A stretch of DNA of 5,465 nt from Devosia sp. (GTDB taxonomy: Bacteria; Pseudomonadota; Alphaproteobacteria; Rhizobiales; Devosiaceae). Below are positions 4,333-5,465 of the stretch, one piece after another. How positions within the stretch are numbered: the first letter of the stretch is position 1; every line of letters begins with the position of its first letter. The stretch is taken from assembly GCA_016793415.1 (NCBI GenBank), contig JAEUMC010000434.1:1-5465 (forward strand). Reading direction: 5' to 3'. The position numbers and the translations under genes were made by a program. The notes below the pieces were generated by a model. It had not been told where the DNA came from. It was given only the letters and a program-made list of their open reading frames with translations, and searched no databases.

Positions 4333-5465
4333 ATGCACGCCCTTGCCAGACTGCTCGCCATCTTGCTGCTCTTCCTGCCGGCCCAGGCGTCGGCACAGGA
4401 GGGTGGCCGCCTCACCTTCGGGGGTGATCAGTTCACCGCCGGGCAGTCGGCCCAGGTCGATGCTGCCGTAGCGCGAGACGTGTTCGCCGCAGGATATGAT
4501 GTTGCGGTCCGCGCCCCGGTCGGCGGTGATGCCCATCTTGCCGGTTTCAACGTCTCGCAGGTGTCTGATGTGGCGGGCGATGTCTATGCAGCGGGTTTCA
4601 CGGTCTCGGTCACCGGCAAGGTTGGCGGGGACGTTACCGCCATGGGCAATTCGGTATCGGTGGCCTCGCCGCAGTCGGTAGCCGGTAACCTTCGCATCGT
4701 CGGCCAGACCGTTACAGTGTCGTCGGGGGTCGAGGGGTCGGCCCTGATCGCCGGCCAGACGGCGACGCTCGGCTCGGCGGTGAAGGGGGACCTGAGCTTC
4801 GTCGGCGAGAATCTGGCGTTCGGTCCGGGCGCCCGGGTCGATGGCACGGTGACGATACGTGCACCGCGGCAGATCGCCGTGCCGGCGTCGGTGGCTGCCG
4901 CCGACCGTGTGAGGTTCGAGCAACTGGTTGCTCCCGACTATGCCTCCGAAGCGGGCAAGACTGCCGAGCATGCGGTGCGCAGCGTCTGGCCGGCAGTGTG
5001 GGGAGTAGGACTGTGGTGGCTGATGCTGTTCGTCATCGGCGTCCTCGTCATCACCCTGTTGCCACGGCTGGCCCAGTCGCTGCAGTCGACCGGGACGACA
5101 CGCCCGTTCCGTCGCATCGCAGCGGGGCTGGTGATGTTCGCCGCCGTCATCGGTCTGGTACCGGTCCTGGTACTGACCATCTTCGGCATTTTCCTTGTGC
5201 CGTTCGCACTGGTGTTCGTCGCACTGGCATGTGCCTTGGCCTATCTGACCGGGACCTACCTTCTGGGCGTTCGCGTTGCCCGCGCGCTGGTTTCCGTCGA
5301 GAGCAACCTCAAGCGGCTCGGCGTTCTCGCGGTTTCGATCGTGGTGATGGGTCTGCTGGGGATGATCCCAGTCCTAGGCTGGCTGTCCACCCTGGTGCTG
5401 CTCTGCTTCGGCTTCGGCGCCATCACGGCCGTCGTCATGCGCCGGCTGGCTGCATCGGATCGGCC
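4333..5465 (+). CDS. Secreted bactofilin-like beta-solenoid fused to multi-pass membrane domain, 3' end cut
   Basis: The frame stays open from the ATG to the window edge (377 complete codons). Residues 1-21 are a Sec signal peptide (MHALARLLAILLLFLP, then QASA before the predicted cut at A21/Q22). Residues about 45-178 form a run of some 20-residue imperfect repeats of the type V-x-G-D-V-x-A-A-G-x-x-V-x-V (GDVYAAGFTVSVTG, GGDVTAMGNSVSV, GSALIAGQTATLG, KGDLSFVGENLAFG), as in polymer-forming bactofilin-like beta-solenoids. A linker (180-222) leads to about five hydrophobic segments near 225-243, 263-282, 284-311, 329-345 and 346-368. The expected topology is a periplasmic solenoid anchored in the inner membrane. 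The start has GGAGG (4323-4327) at 5 nt. It follows the GyrI-like gene by 16 nt and should share its FNR-type promoter. Family role is inferred as envelope scaffold or stress-linked; no enzymatic motif is seen. Confidence 0.85.
   Translation, partial: MHALARLLAILLLFLPAQASAQEGGRLTFGGDQFTAGQSAQVDAAVARDVFAAGYDVAVRAPVGGDAHLAGFNVSQVSDVAGDVYAAGFTVSVTGKVGGDVTAMGNSVSVASPQSVAGNLRIVGQTVTVSSGVEGSALIAGQTATLGSAVKGDLSFVGENLAFGPGARVDGTVTIRAPRQIAVPASVAAADRVRFEQLVAPDYASEAGKTAEHAVRSVWPAVWGVGLWWLMLFVIGVLVITLLPRLAQSLQSTGTTRPFRRIAAGLVMFAAVIGLVPVLVLTIFGIFLVPFALVFVALACALAYLTGTYLLGVRVARALVSVESNLKRLGVLAVSIVVMGLLGMIPVLGWLSTLVLLCFGFGAITAVVMRRLAASDR

Noticed and set aside
4201..4971. Minus-strand open frame of 256 codons opposite the GyrI-like and bactofilin-like genes
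   Set aside because: The opposite strand encodes a signal peptide and regular solenoid repeats; the antisense translation is Arg/His-rich with no recognisable motif.

Overview
The window looks like chromosomal DNA from an alphaproteobacterium, probably a Hyphomicrobiales (Rhizobiales) member. It is GC-rich throughout, with strong Shine-Dalgarno sequences. It carries a FixK-type Crp/Fnr regulator directly downstream of a FixJ-like receiver gene, and FNR/FixK boxes (TTGA-N6-TCAA) at every promoter region downstream of the regulator. The genus assignment is open. I see no mobile element, RNA gene, CRISPR array or sign of horizontal transfer.

Layout. (1) 3-308 (+): C-terminal part of a small degenerate response-regulator receiver, cut by the window edge. 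(2) 390-1046 (+): cysteine-poor Crp/Fnr transcription factor whose recognition helix has the E-x-x-S-R residues used by FNR to read TTGA. (3) 1060-1431 (-): conserved-looking hypothetical protein, convergent with the regulator and sharing a terminator hairpin with it. (4) 1591-2346 (+): classical short-chain dehydrogenase/reductase, divergent from gene 3. (5) 2383-2715 (-): DUF4342 membrane protein, convergent with the SDR across a second hairpin. (6) 2779-3660 (-): alpha/beta hydrolase. (7) 3789-4316 (+): GyrI-like small-molecule-binding-domain protein. (8) 4333 to the window end (+): a signal-peptide, bactofilin-like beta-solenoid, multi-pass membrane protein, in a probable operon with gene 7. 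All intergenic gaps are under 300 bases.

Regulatory logic. Four 14-bp palindromes of the form TTGA-N6-TCAA lie in the three promoter-bearing regions after the regulator gene. Each is centred 60.5 to 67.5 bp upstream of a start codon chosen independently from its Shine-Dalgarno sequence. That spacing fits class II FNR-type activation (site at about -41.5 with a leader of roughly 20 to 25 nt). The best case, upstream of gene 7, has a TACAAC -10 hexamer exactly where the model puts it. The simplest reading is a locally clustered low-oxygen stimulon: a receiver protein and FixK-like regulator next to six genes (a reductase, a hydrolase, a DUF4342 membrane protein, a GyrI-like protein, a membrane-anchored bactofilin-like protein and an unknown) that the regulator or a paralogue switches on. 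The regulatory assignment is inference from sequence; the palindromes and spacings are seen directly.
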